The notes under the pieces: model-generated
The model's input: the letters and a program-made list of their open reading frames with translations, nothing else
Databases searched by the model: none
Told to the model about the DNA's origin: nothing
Translations under genes and position numbers: made by a program
NCBI RefSeq assembly: GCF_001904615.1
Contig: NZ_MRBY01000039.1
Location: 1 to 36,640, forward strand
DNA length: 36,640 nucleotides
Source of the DNA: [Limnothrix rosea] IAM M-220
Lineage (GTDB): Bacteria > Cyanobacteriota > Cyanobacteriia > Cyanobacteriales > MRBY01
Direction: 5' to 3'
In this document: piece after piece, positions 25,744-34,103 of the stretch
Position numbering within the stretch: position 1 is the stretch's first letter
How the letters are laid out: each line of letters opens with the position of its first letter

Positions 25744-27729
25744 TTAACCGTTATCTTCCGACTGTGAATCAGATTCGGGGGCTGATTGGAGCTTAAAGTT
25801 TTCCACCTCCGGTAATTCTTCTAGAGCCAACCGAGAAGATTGCATACCTCCAGAAAGGCGCTTCAGTAGCTGAGGACGGGGGTCATGGAGTAAATAAATC
25901 AACTCATCTTCTGACTGTAATTCATTCAGCGATCGCATCACCATTAAATTATCGTCACGTTTGATTAGCAAAGGCAATAACTCCCCCGATTCAATGAGCG
26001 ATTGAAAATAAAAAGTTTTTTTCTCAGTTTTTTCGGTTTTTTCCGCTACCCCAATGGTCGATTTACCCAGTTTGACCTGCTGATCACGAATATATTGATT
26101 CCACGTTTTTACAGAAAACCCCCCAGTAAACGCCTGACCAATTTTGGATTTGTTGGCGATCGCATTATTTTGATCCCCTTCCTCAAAAAAGGCCACAACC
26201 CTAGGCGGCTGAAATTCCTCCACAGCCCGCTGCGCCAACACCAAATTCACTTCACCATTGCTCGTCAGAGACAAAAATGTCCCCATCGAACTAATGCCAA
26301 TCTCCTCTAAAACCTCAGCATTGAGCGCACTACTTTGGTACACCTCTAGATCCTGCGCCTTCGCTTCCTCACAGGCCTTCGCGTCCGTATCAACAATCAC
26401 GACCGATTCCCCTTGATCTTGGAAAATCTTTGCCACAATGCGACTCAGGGGATTTGACCCAACAATCACAGCTCCCTTCGCACTAGACGACGTAATTTGT
26501 AGCTGCCGCGCTATCCATTTCGCCGTCAATCCTTGAATAAAAACCGTCATTAAAATAGTCAAAAAGACCAGTGCCTTAATCGATGCACCACCGTTAAACC
26601 CCTGCTCCGTCAAAATAATCGCAAACAAAGAAGCAACAGACGCTGAGACAATGCCCCTCGGCGCAACCCAAGCAACAAAAAACTTTTGTCGCCAACTTAA
26701 ATCACTATTCGCCGTGCAAAGCGCCACACTGATCGGCCGCACGACAAACATCAACGTCGCAACCGCCAAAAAACTCCCCCAACCCAAGGCCACAATACTA
26801 GCCAAAGATAAATCTGCCGCTAGCAAAATAAATAAAACCGAAACGCAGAGTACCGTTAACTGACTTTTAAACCGTCGTAAGAGCCGCTCCTCAGGAATCG
26901 ACAAAGCCCGTAATACAATACCCGCCACAACAACCGCCATTAAGCCAGACTCTTGACTGACGTACTGAGCAAACCCAAATAATCCCCAAATACTTGCTAA
27001 AACAAGTAAATTTTTCAAATCCTCGGAAAGGGATGTCGCTAAACGCAGAAACTGTCCCATAAGCCAACCACCAGCAGCACCAATTAATGTGCCAATCCCC
27101 AAACGCAGGATCAATCCGCCGGCAATTTCCAGCAGCCCAGCGTCAGCGTTCAGGATGGTATCAAGGACAACAACGGCAAGGATGGCACCGACGGGGTCAA
27201 TTAAGACACCTTCGCCTTCTAGTAATGTTGCGACTTTTTTTTCAACGGCAACTTGCTTCAATAAAGGCCCCACCACGGTAGGCCCGGTGACGACGACTAG
27301 GGCCGCATAAAGAAAGGCGATCGGCCAGGGAAACTCAGCCAAATAATGGGCGGCGATTCCCCCACCAGCCAAGGTGATCAAAGTACCGAAAGTGACGAGA
27401 TTACGTAGACTCCCGGAAACCTCATTCAGCTCTTTGAGACGGAGATTTAGCCCGCCTTCAAACAAAATGATGGCAACGGCTAAGGCGACCAATACCTCTA
27501 GGCCAACCCCAAACTCGCTGGGATGAAGCACGGCGAAACCGTCAACACCGAGAACAATCCCAAAAATTAGCAGCAGGACGATGCCCGGTATCTTTAGAAA
27601 TTCGCCCAGCACCTGTGCGGAAATTCCAGCGAAAACCGCAATGATAATTTGCAATGTGAGGTCAAATGAATCTGCCATGCGAAAGTCTAAAAAATAGATA
27701 GCAATTAAATAGCCTGACAATATTGCCAT
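25744..27729 (-). CDS. Na+/H+ antiporter with TrkA-like regulatory domain
   Basis: A 661-residue monovalent cation/proton antiporter. About twelve membrane helices fill residues 1-415, with the family motifs FEGGLNLRLKEL, VTGPTVVGPLL, and EGEGVLIDPVGAILAVVVL, whose Asp is at the ion site. The cytoplasmic half carries a TrkA-N nucleotide-binding domain (GAVIVGSNPLSRIVAKIF, about 420-540) and a TrkA-C-like domain (about 580-635). The tail is acidic. The layout resembles the NhaS5-type antiporters of Synechocystis. The ATG at 27729 gives an extra 17 residues before MADSFDLTLQ; the second ATG (27678) could be the true start. It is divergent from rubA. Confidence 0.9.
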   Translation of the reverse strand: MAILSGYLIAIYFLDFRMADSFDLTLQIIIAVFAGISAQVLGEFLKIPGIVLLLIFGIVLGVDGFAVLHPSEFGVGLEVLVALAVAIILFEGGLNLRLKELNEVSGSLRNLVTFGTLITLAGGGIAAHYLAEFPWPIAFLYAALVVVTGPTVVGPLLKQVAVEKKVATLLEGEGVLIDPVGAILAVVVLDTILNADAGLLEIAGGLILRLGIGTLIGAAGGWLMGQFLRLATSLSEDLKNLLVLASIWGLFGFAQYVSQESGLMAVVVAGIVLRALSIPEERLLRRFKSQLTVLCVSVLFILLAADLSLASIVALGWGSFLAVATLMFVVRPISVALCTANSDLSWRQKFFVAWVAPRGIVSASVASLFAIILTEQGFNGGASIKALVFLTILMTVFIQGLTAKWIARQLQITSSSAKGAVIVGSNPLSRIVAKIFQDQGESVVIVDTDAKACEEAKAQDLEVYQSSALNAEVLEEIGISSMGTFLSLTSNGEVNLVLAQRAVEEFQPPRVVAFFEEGDQNNAIANKSKIGQAFTGGFSVKTWNQYIRDQQVKLGKSTIGVAEKTEKTEKKTFYFQSLIESGELLPLLIKRDDNLMVMRSLNELQSEDELIYLLHDPRPQLLKRLSGGMQSSRLALEELPEVENFKLQSAPESDSQSEDNG

Positions 27730-27960
27730 CTTACAAAGTAATCAAAGTATAGCCCTTCGCCTGGGGGGGCTTTCTAAATGTTTCTCTTTTCGACCCTGTG
27801 ACTTGATTTTTTTTGCACCTCATTAAAAAGCCAAAGTTGTCTTTGATTTTTTGAGTCAATAGTGGCGATCGCCAGAGTACTTTAAAGAAAGTTTACAGTT
27901 TATGTCATAATTTCTCATATTCCCTTGATGTAGATTTGCTAGTTCTACCCCCTTCGAAAG

Positions 27961-28308
27961 ATGAGCGATCGCCCAATAGAAAAGACATTAGCCGAACTCG
28001 CCCCGGCCAGCTATGAATGCCCCAGTTGTGGCTACATTTATGATCCCAACAAAGGCGAAAGTCGTAACAAAACCGAGCCCGGCACAAAATTTGAAGAGTT
28101 ACCTCTCATCTGGAATTGTCCAGTATGTGGTGTCGATAAAGGTCAATTTCGAAATATCGGCGCAGCAGATGCTCCGTCCGGTTTTGAAGAGAACCTACAA
28201 TATGGTTTCGGCTTTAACAATATGAGCTCCAACCAAAAAAATCTCATAATCTTCGGCACCCTAGGACTCTTTATCCTCTTCTTCCTAAGTCTCTACGGCT
28301 TAGATTAA
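27961..28308 (+). CDS. rubA: Membrane-anchored rubredoxin RubA
   Basis: RubA is a thylakoid-anchored rubredoxin needed for assembly of photosystem II and of type I centres. At 115 residues, it has an iron site built from CPSCGYIYDP and CPVCGVDKGQF, a linker (about 70-92) and one C-terminal helix (NLIIFGTLGLFILFFLSLYG). Its position, directly before ycf48 and psbEFLJ on the same strand, is the conserved cyanobacterial arrangement. The start ATG overlaps the HIP1-like sequence ATGAGCGATCGCCC. It is separated from ycf48 by 70 bp. I could not identify a confident promoter in the 231-bp gap upstream. Confidence 0.96.
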   Translation: MSDRPIEKTLAELAPASYECPSCGYIYDPNKGESRNKTEPGTKFEELPLIWNCPVCGVDKGQFRNIGAADAPSGFEENLQYGFGFNNMSSNQKNLIIFGTLGLFILFFLSLYGLD

Positions 28309-28378
28309 TCGGCATTTATTGTCGTCGCAGAACCCTTTCTTGATTTTGCTGATTTAGCTGATTTAAACACTTTAACCT

Positions 28379-29401
28379 ATGTCTTTATTTTCGAAATTAT
28401 TCAAACCATTACAAAAAATAGTTTTGGCGATCGCCGTACTGTCCCTTTGCATGGGCTGCGTAGAAGCCCCCATCATTAGCAATAGCCCCTGGCAAGAGAT
28501 AAACCTCAACACCGACTCCACCTTCGCCAATATCGCCTTTACCGACGATCTACAACATGGTTGGCTCGTCGGTACAAAAGAAACACTCTTCGAAACCAAA
28601 GACGGTGGCAACACCTGGGAAGAACGCATTATCAACCTTGGCGAAGAAAAAGAAAGCTTCACAGGCGTAAGCTTCTATGGCGAGGAAGGCTGGATTACTG
28701 GTCGCCCTTCCATTTTGCTTCACACCAATGACGGCGGCGAAAACTGGGCACGCATTCCCCTGAGCAGCAAGCTACCCGGTGCTCCCTACAACATCACCGC
28801 CCTAGCCCCGAATACAGCCGAAATGGTCACTGACCTCGGTGCGATCTACAAAACCACCGACGGAGGGAAAAACTGGAAAGCCCTCGTCGAAGGCGCAGTC
28901 GGTGTTGCCAGAACCATTGAGCGCTCCGCCGATGGTAAATACGTTGCAGTATCCGCCCGCGGTAACTTCTACTCCACTTGGTCTCCCGGCGATAGCGAGT
29001 GGACTCCCCACAACAGAAACTCCTCTCGACGCTTACAAAGCATGGGCTTTGACGGCCAAGACAATCTCTGGTTATTAGCCCGTGGCGGTGTCGTCCAATT
29101 TAGTGATAGCACCAACCCAGATAATGCAGAAGCTTGGAGTGAGCCCATTACACCCCAATATCGCAATAGCGTCGGCCTCTTACATATGGGCTACCGTACT
29201 CCCGAAGAACTTTGGGCAGTTGGTGGTAGCGGTAGCTTAGTTGTCAGTAAAGATGGTGGTCAAACTTGGTTCCGCGACGCTGAAATCGAAAATGTCCCCA
29301 CTAATTTCTATCGTGTTGTCTTTTTAAACAAAGAAAAAGGCTTTATTCTTGGGCAACAAGGGGTGATTTTACGGTACGATAATTCCACTGAAGCGGCTTG
29401 A
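28379..29401 (+). CDS. ycf48: Photosystem II assembly factor Ycf48
   Basis: Ycf48 (HCF136 in plants) is a lumenal seven-bladed beta-propeller that binds precursor D1 and helps form the D1-D2 reaction centre. The 340-residue protein starts with a lipoprotein-type signal (hydrophobic LAIAVLSLCMGC, with the lipidated Cys near residue 26). Repeated propeller blades follow, marked by the recurring xxDGGxxW pattern (KDGGNTWEE, NDGGENWAR, TDGGKNWKA, KDGGQTWFR). Length and order match the family. It sits between rubA and psbE, about 100 bp before psbE. Confidence 0.97.
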   Translation: MSLFSKLFKPLQKIVLAIAVLSLCMGCVEAPIISNSPWQEINLNTDSTFANIAFTDDLQHGWLVGTKETLFETKDGGNTWEERIINLGEEKESFTGVSFYGEEGWITGRPSILLHTNDGGENWARIPLSSKLPGAPYNITALAPNTAEMVTDLGAIYKTTDGGKNWKALVEGAVGVARTIERSADGKYVAVSARGNFYSTWSPGDSEWTPHNRNSSRRLQSMGFDGQDNLWLLARGGVVQFSDSTNPDNAEAWSEPITPQYRNSVGLLHMGYRTPEELWAVGGSGSLVVSKDGGQTWFRDAEIENVPTNFYRVVFLNKEKGFILGQQGVILRYDNSTEAA

Positions 29402-29425
29402 TTTCCACTTTCTAGTTGTGGTAAC

Positions 29426-29451
29426 GCCTATTATTTTTTTATGATATAGGC
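29426..29451 (+). promoter_or_regulatory. Hairpin between ycf48 and psbE
   Basis: GCCTAT (29426-29431) and ATAGGC (29446-29451) form a 6-bp stem with a 14-nt T-rich loop. It may be a partial terminator or processing site that separates rubA-ycf48 mRNA from the abundant psbE mRNA. Confidence 0.35.
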
Positions 29452-29499
29452 TAGCTTATTTAATAATATTTTTTCATCAAATCCAAGAGGAGAATTCGC

Positions 29500-29745
29500 A
29501 TGGCAGGTACTACCGGAGAACGCCCGTTTTCTGACATCGTAACCAGTATTCGTTACTGGGTAATTCATAGCATTACAATTCCGATGCTATTTATCGCAGG
29601 CTGGCTATTTGTAAGTACTGGTTTGGCTTACGATGCTTTTGGCACACCTCGCCCTGATCAGTATTTTACTGACAGTCGCCAAGAAATTCCGATCGTCACT
29701 GATCGCTATAATGCGGTTGATGAGATTAACGAATTTAACAAGTAA
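29500..29745 (+). CDS. psbE: Cytochrome b559 subunit alpha
   Basis: PsbE binds half of the cytochrome b559 haem in photosystem II and is essential for early assembly. At 81 residues, it starts [20 protein letters not shown], with the haem-ligand His in [11 protein letters not shown] (residue 23), a single membrane helix, and a lumenal tail. AAGAGGAG precedes the ATG. It is the first of four short-spaced genes. Confidence 0.99.
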   Translation: MAGTTGERPFSDIVTSIRYWVIHSITIPMLFIAGWLFVSTGLAYDAFGTPRPDQYFTDSRQEIPIVTDRYNAVDEINEFNK

Positions 29746-29786
29746 GTTTTAGTTACTGTTTTACTGTTTCTACAAGGTTTTAAATC

Positions 29787-29921
29787 ATGACAAGCGGTCC
29801 CAATAATCAACCTGTTTCTTACCCCATTTTTACTGTCCGTTGGTTGGCAGTTCACACCCTTGCTGTCCCCTCAACTTTCTTTGTTGGGGCGATCGCCGCT
29901 ATGCAGTTTATTCAACGATAG
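29787..29921 (+). CDS. psbF: Cytochrome b559 subunit beta
   Basis: A 44-residue single-helix protein, too short for standard ORF lists. The sequence [19 protein letters not shown] continues to the haem-ligand His in [10 protein letters not shown] and ends AAMQFIQR, as in other cyanobacteria. It pairs with PsbE to hold the haem. The gene lies 41 bp after psbE. A HIP1 octamer falls in its last third. Confidence 0.98.
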   Translation: MTSGPNNQPVSYPIFTVRWLAVHTLAVPSTFFVGAIAAMQFIQR

Positions 29922-29930
29922 GTATTGTTC

Positions 29931-30050
29931 ATGGAAAAAAATCAAAACCCCAATCGGCAACCCGTTGAGCTAAACCGTACATCTTTGTACTTGGGTCTGC
30001 TTCTTGTCGCCGTACTCGGTATCCTTTTCTCCAGCTACTTCTTTAACTAA
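29931..30050 (+). CDS. psbL: Photosystem II protein L
   Basis: A 39-residue single-helix PSII subunit located at the monomer interface near QA. It reads [20 protein letters not shown] and ends FSSYFFN, the conserved family pattern. It starts 9 bp after the psbF stop. Confidence 0.98.
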   Translation: MEKNQNPNRQPVELNRTSLYLGLLLVAVLGILFSSYFFN

Positions 30051-30105
30051 AGTCAGTAGTTTGGTATTGTCTTTTATTCAGTCATTTTAATCGGAGGTTG
30101 TTTCC

Positions 30106-30225
30106 ATGTCTGAAGGCGGAAGAATTCCCTTGTGGATTGTTGCAGTTGTTGCAGGTATGGGTGTTATCGCTGTTGTTGGCATCTTTTTCTATGGTGCTTA
30201 TGCCGGCGTTGGCTCTGCTGTCTAA
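30106..30225 (+). CDS. psbJ: Photosystem II protein J
   Basis: A 39-residue single-helix PSII subunit near the QB side. It reads [20 protein letters not shown] and ends [13 protein letters not shown] lies just before the ATG. It completes the psbEFLJ operon; no strong terminator is visible right after it. Confidence 0.98.
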   Translation: MSEGGRIPLWIVAVVAGMGVIAVVGIFFYGAYAGVGSAV

Positions 30226-30506
30226 ATAAAAAATAATATCCAACAAAAGACAAAGACTTTCTGATCTTTAAATCTTTTTTTGAATGATTAAAGCCATCTG
30301 CAATTATGTGGGTGGTTTTGTCATTTTTTTATGCTTTGAATTGATTACATCATTATTTTTATCTAAATCTTGCTATCAGTGGATAAAAAATATTTGGTTT
30401 ATCTCTAAATTTTTTATAGGATGTGAAGAAAACTACCACCACAATTTTTTAGATAGCGCCAAAGTAGCTTTTATGGTTCCTCTCTAAATGCTTTACTCAC
30501 TGACAA

Positions 30507-30799
30507 TGGTATTTTCGCTTCAGTAGACTCCGTAAGGCGATCGCCACCCTCCCAGACTGGAATACAACCCTAGAACTGGCTTTTTTTATTGAATTTAGTG
30601 CCGCATGGAACTATAAACCTACCGAATCAAGCGTCACAACCAATCAGCTTTAGTCTATCGGCATTGGTTTGCGCTTAGCCGTTGATGCAACCTTAATGCC
30701 CGCATCGACTGGGGAATTCCCCTTGACAATCTAGAAATAACGAGCGATACATCACAGGAAAACGGCGTATATTTCTTCGTTGAATACAAGCTCCCCTAA
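30507..30799 (+). pseudogene. Degraded C-terminal piece of a ShlB/FhaC-like barrel protein
   Basis: No intact ORF remains, but two frames join into a recognisable barrel end. From 30507 one frame reads WYFRFSRLRKAIATLPDWN, continues to AFFIEFSAAWNYKPTESS, meets a TAG at 30651, then reads SIGIGLRLAVDATL. Near 30694 a frameshift leads to NARIDWGIPLDNLEITSD and ends ENGVYFFVEYKLP before TAA (30797-30799). The motif pattern (FxEFSAAWN, SxGxGLRL, ARIDWGIPL, GxYFxxEY) is what ends ShlB/FhaC/HecB-type outer-membrane proteins of two-partner secretion. The N-terminal POTRA and plug parts are missing. It is a decayed remnant between psbJ and hli. Confidence 0.6.
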
Positions 30800-30825
30800 A
30801 AACGAGAAATCACTAATTTTTTAGC

Positions 30826-30849
30826 AAAAAAAAGAGGGCAACAACCCTC
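30826..30849 (-). terminator. Intrinsic terminator of hli
   Basis: On the minus strand GAGGG-TTGTTG-CCCTC is followed by eight T. It lies about 60 bp past the hli stop codon. Confidence 0.92.
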
Positions 30850-30911
30850 AGTAAATACCATTATTAAATAATTAAATAAGACCTCATAGCGTTATAAAGT
30901 CTTTGAAGCGA

Positions 30912-31055
30912 TTACATTAAGCCCAACTGAGCAAGGATTCCCTTACCAGTCAACACTTCAGTCAAAATACCAATTACGAAACCGAGCATCGCTAAGCGAC
31001 CGTTCCAATTTTCAGCAAAGGCGCTGAAACCAAACTTACCTTCTTGATTTTCCAT
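30912..31055 (-). CDS. hli: High-light-inducible protein (HLIP/SCP)
   Basis: A 47-residue single-helix protein of the light-harvesting-like family, absent from standard ORF lists because of its size. It starts MENQEGKFGFSAFAENWNGR. The chlorophyll-binding motif ExxNxRLAM is intact (ENWNGRLAM), and the helix continues with LGFVIGILTEVLTGKG. HLIPs bind chlorophyll and carotenoid, dissipate energy and help chlorophyll reuse and PSII assembly. GGGAG precedes the ATG. The transcript ends at the hairpin 60 bp downstream. An HLR1-like site upstream suggests RpaB control. Confidence 0.96.
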   Translation of the reverse strand: MENQEGKFGFSAFAENWNGRLAMLGFVIGILTEVLTGKGILAQLGLM

Positions 31056-31137
31056 GATGATAAAACTCCCAATTGAGTCGAAATGGATATGATTGCATTT
31101 TGGTCAACCAGTTGATATCTAAGTTAACAAAATCCCC

Positions 31138-31160
31138 CGTCAATTGCAACATTTTGTAAA
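31138..31160 (-). promoter_or_regulatory. HLR1-like (RpaB) site and -35 of hli
   Basis: On the minus strand TTTACA-AAAT-GTTGCA (31160-31145) matches the HLR1 pattern (G/T)TTACA(T/A)(T/A)NN(G/T)TTACA with one mismatch. It abuts TTGACG (31143-31138), a near-consensus -35 element. RpaB binds HLR1 and controls high-light genes including hli; a site just upstream of -35 is where it acts as activator. Confidence 0.6.
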
Positions 31161-31235
31161 GATAAAATGATCTTTTATGGCTGGCAGTCGAGTTTAGGAA
31201 AAATTATGCTGTGTGGGACGAAGTCATTAAAGTCT

Positions 31236-31865
31236 CTAGGACGTTGTCGTGACATCTTGTCCATAGGCTTGCCAAGAGAGGTCAATGAGGCCATTCATGA
31301 TGGCGACAGCCACCACTGCGCTGCCTTTACGGCCGTTGATATAAATGTAGGGAATCGATGAGTCATGGAGCTGCAACCGAAACTGATCACCTGTAATAAA
31401 GTTTGCTGGTGTAATGATCACTAAAGCGGGTCGAATTTCTTCGGCATTAATCAAAGTCATCAAACTAGCTAGTGATGTCTGGGATTGCCCGACGATAAAA
31501 ACCGCTTCTGGATAGCGTCTCGCGAGGGTCTCAATTCCCCAGGCTGTCCTTGTGCGGCCTTTTTGGGGACGTGTTAGGGTTTCGGAACTGCAGTAGACGG
31601 GGTTTGCAAAGGTTTTTTGTAGGTTGTTCGCAATGCCTACCTGTACCATCGGCACATCAACAACAATGGTACTGCGGGCAGCAAGGGCGGCGGCTCCGGC
31701 TTGGAGGGCACGATCTGAGAAGCGAATGAGACGTTGATAATCAAAGTCAGCGGTTTCGTAAATAACACGGCGCACAATTTCGTATTCTGCGGGAGAAAAA
31801 GAGTGCTCTCCGACCTCTTGATCAATAAGAGATAGGCTTTGAGCGTCTGTGATGTGCCATTCCAT
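31236..31865 (-). CDS. cobH: Precorrin-8X methylmutase-like protein (CobH/CbiC)
   Basis: CobH moves a methyl group from C11 to C12 of precorrin-8X to give hydrogenobyrinate (CbiC does the cobalt form) in cobalamin synthesis. The 209-residue length and pattern fit: EIVRRVIYETADFDYQRLIRF at about residues 29-49, TIVVDVPMVQVGI, the TRTAWGIETLA segment, VIITPANFI, and GRKGSAVVAVAIMNGL at the end. In the characterised enzyme the catalytic residue is His43 within a MxHACG/IHxTGDF-type motif; here that position appears to be Tyr (RVIYETADF). This may be normal for cyanobacterial homologues, or the activity may differ. No other cobalamin genes are nearby. Confidence 0.85.
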   Translation of the reverse strand: MEWHITDAQSLSLIDQEVGEHSFSPAEYEIVRRVIYETADFDYQRLIRFSDRALQAGAAALAARSTIVVDVPMVQVGIANNLQKTFANPVYCSSETLTRPQKGRTRTAWGIETLARRYPEAVFIVGQSQTSLASLMTLINAEEIRPALVIITPANFITGDQFRLQLHDSSIPYIYINGRKGSAVVAVAIMNGLIDLSWQAYGQDVTTTS

Positions 31866-32200
31866 AGTGGTTAGGATACTCGCTGGATTACTCGAAAAAT
31901 CTGGGGGGAGAAGAATTTGATTGCCCTCATTTTGGCATATTCTGAATTCTCCAAAATAGTTCTCTGCTTAAATTTAACTGTTATGCAAGAATCCAAAATG
32001 AAGTTTTACGTCTTGTCTTGTTGTGTTGGTGAGGTTTTTGGGGAGAGGGTATATTGGCTTCGCGATCATGGGTTGAAAATTACTGAGGCTGTATTCCTAG
32101 TCGCTTAGGTTTACGTGAACGGCGATCGCCTGCCAGTGTCTGTGTGGGCTTGGGCCGAAGTAACGTCAAAGTCTTAGGATAACGAGTTGTTGGGTCTTAC
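31866..32200. other. Intergenic region, no gene supported
   Basis: There are 335 bp between the cobH start and the end of the TIGR03032 gene, both on the minus strand. A 63-codon plus-strand frame (31917-32108) has Cys-rich, low-complexity content and no ribosome-binding site, so I do not call it. One HIP1 octamer is at about 32121. The cobH promoter should lie here. Confidence 0.45.
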
Positions 32201-33301
32201 CTAGAAAGTGCTTAGTTTCGAGAAATCAACTTCGGCGATCGCCTCATCCGGCAAAATAAACGAAGAACTCAGCAGAGTTTGATCCCAATTAATTAATTCT
32301 GGATAGCGAATACCCGGCAAAATAGAAACCGCAAAAATTTCTTGGACAGCATCTTCAAAGCGCAAAAAAGCAATAACCTGTGCCGTCTCAATATTGACAA
32401 CCCACACACCACAGAACCTTTCTTCACGCCGTTCCGTAATCGGTAGGCCACTAAATACCGCCGTTTCCCGCACCTGAGATAGCCCAATAAAGGCTAAAGG
32501 CCCCCAGAAGCTCAGACCACGGGTAAAACCGGGTAAATTGATCAAAGTTTCGAGTTTTCCCGTCTTAAAATCGAAGGCCGACAAGCTTCCATAGCCTGAT
32601 TCTAAAAGCCATAGGCGATCGCGATACCAGCGCGGCGAGTGGGGCATCGACAGACCTCGAGCCAAAATTTTATTGGTGGTGATGTCCATTAAGACACCGC
32701 CATTACGTTTATTGCCACGCCAACCTTTATCGGTATTCGTCTCACCTAAAGCCGTGACATAGCGAGGTTTTTGATCACGGATGCCTAACCCATTTAAGTG
32801 GCAGCGATCGCCCAAATCATAGGCAGAAATAAAAGGGGGTCGCCAGCGAGGCACAAAACTATTTTTTCGATCAAGAGTACAAAGACAAGAAAAACGAGTA
32901 TTAACAAACCACAACTCGTCGCCGCAGTAGGCCATCTCATGGATGTCAATATCACCAGTAATATGGCGATTGCGCGGTAAAAAACAAGCATCATGCCGAC
33001 GAGGCGGCTTTAGCTTTTTAGCAACAGCAGGCACATTCCGTAATTCCCAAACTTCATAGGCCGTACCCAAAGCCAATTTTTCGCGATCCGCGGCAATGCC
33101 CATCGGCTGCTCAAACACACGAAAATGAGTATTTAGTTCCCGTTGATCCGCCCGTATCACGACAACCTTGCCCGCCTGATATGTAGAAATAACAAGGGAA
33201 ATGCCGCACTCCACTAAAATTTCGCGCAAATTTTGAGTGTGGATGCTCCTCAAAGGTTCCAAATCCTGCCCAGTCGATTGTTTTGCTTGAGATACGTTCA
33301 T
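32201..33301 (-). CDS. TIGR03032 family protein
   Basis: A 366-residue protein of the TIGR03032 (DUF4915-like) family. Recognisable features are the N-terminal LVISTYQAGKVVVIRADQ, the central GDIDIHEMAYCGDELWFVNTRFSCLCTLD, LNGLGIRDQKPRYVTALGETN, the MPHSPRWYRDRLWLLESGYG stretch and SRLGFW-like GLSFWGPLAFIGLSQVRE. The repeated short beta segments suggest a beta-propeller. No signal peptide or membrane helix is visible. Members have been found beside glycosylation or sulfation-type genes, but the reaction is unknown. Here it lies 268 bp from cysC on the same strand; that gap holds the cysC terminator, so they are not one operon. Confidence 0.82.
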   Translation of the reverse strand: MNVSQAKQSTGQDLEPLRSIHTQNLREILVECGISLVISTYQAGKVVVIRADQRELNTHFRVFEQPMGIAADREKLALGTAYEVWELRNVPAVAKKLKPPRRHDACFLPRNRHITGDIDIHEMAYCGDELWFVNTRFSCLCTLDRKNSFVPRWRPPFISAYDLGDRCHLNGLGIRDQKPRYVTALGETNTDKGWRGNKRNGGVLMDITTNKILARGLSMPHSPRWYRDRLWLLESGYGSLSAFDFKTGKLETLINLPGFTRGLSFWGPLAFIGLSQVRETAVFSGLPITERREERFCGVWVVNIETAQVIAFLRFEDAVQEIFAVSILPGIRYPELINWDQTLLSSSFILPDEAIAEVDFSKLSTF

Positions 33302-33487
33302 AAAATCATCTGGTACGCTGCTCTCGCTGAAATGTTACAACACAAATTTTTAGTCATTAGGTTAGTCCCACAAATAAAAATTAGCGAGTAAAACCCCATA
33401 CGAAAACCAATAGTGACACCCTAGTATCCATTACAGCCTTTCCTCGGCCAAAACCCAACTTTGTTTACGGATCGAATTAAATTGCAA

Positions 33488-33516
33488 TAAAAAATCCCCC
33501 CAAATCTAGGAGGATT
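33488..33516 (-). terminator. Intrinsic terminator of cysC
   Basis: On the minus strand AATCCTCC pairs with GGGGGATT (one G-U) around an 8-nt loop and runs into TTTTT. It lies about 54 bp past the cysC stop. Confidence 0.85.
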
Positions 33517-33569
33517 AACATCAATTCCAGAGTATTATCCGGAATCTCCATCCACTAATTCGGCAAACA

Positions 33570-34103
33570 TCAAGCAGAAAGATAGCCTAACTCAGTGAGC
33601 TTAGCGAGTACTTTTTCCACACTTTCCTCTAGCTCTTCTAGATCAGTGCGACATTCAATTTCAGGATTGGTTGGCGCTTCATAGGGGTCATCGATACCTG
33701 TAAAACCTTTAATTTCACCGGCGCGAGCACGTTTGTAGAGACCCTTAACATCCCGCTTTTCACACTCAGCAAGGGGGGCATTGACGTAAACTTCCACAAA
33801 ATTGCCGACGCGATCGCGAACTTCTTCACGGATATTACGATAGGGAGAAATAGCCGAAACAAGTACAATTACACCGTTACGGGTGAGCAGGTGGGAGACA
33901 AAGCCAATACGACGGATGTTTTCGTCGCGATCTTCTTTACTGAAGCCTAAACCTTTGGTGAGGTTGGTACGAACAATATCGCCATCTAAAATTTCAAACT
34001 TACATTCTTCCTTTTTAAGACGCTTGGCGATCGCCTGACTGATCGTAGTCTTACCCGCACCGCTAAGACCTGTGAACCAAACCGTGACGCCACGATGCTC
34101 CAT
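33570..34103 (-). CDS. cysC: Adenylylsulfate kinase CysC
   Basis: CysC phosphorylates adenylylsulfate to PAPS, the activated sulfate used for assimilation or sulfation. At 177 residues, it has a P-loop GLSGAGKTT near the N-terminus (about 12-20), DGDIVRTNLTKGLGFSKEDRDENIRRIGF (APS site, about 40-68), SAISPYRNIREEVRD, and the lid GEIKGFTGIDDPYEAP. AAAGGA lies upstream of the ATG. All catalytic segments are intact. No other sulfur genes are adjacent. Confidence 0.97.
   Translation of the reverse strand: MEHRGVTVWFTGLSGAGKTTISQAIAKRLKKEECKFEILDGDIVRTNLTKGLGFSKEDRDENIRRIGFVSHLLTRNGVIVLVSAISPYRNIREEVRDRVGNFVEVYVNAPLAECEKRDVKGLYKRARAGEIKGFTGIDDPYEAPTNPEIECRTDLEELEESVEKVLAKLTELGYLSA

Noticed and set aside
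27880-27920. Possible HLR1 motif (TTTACAGTTTATGTCA) upstream of rubA
   Set aside because: The second half-site has two or three mismatches to the TTACA repeat, too weak to claim without start-site data.
30284-30487. 67-codon plus-strand frame after psbJ
   Set aside because: Phe/Ile/Lys-rich composition typical of AT-rich noncoding DNA, no ribosome-binding site, no recognisable motif, and it sits before a decayed pseudogene.
31917-32108. 63-codon plus-strand frame between cobH and the TIGR03032 gene
   Set aside because: No ribosome-binding site and no recognisable motif or helix pattern; it overlaps the expected cobH promoter region.
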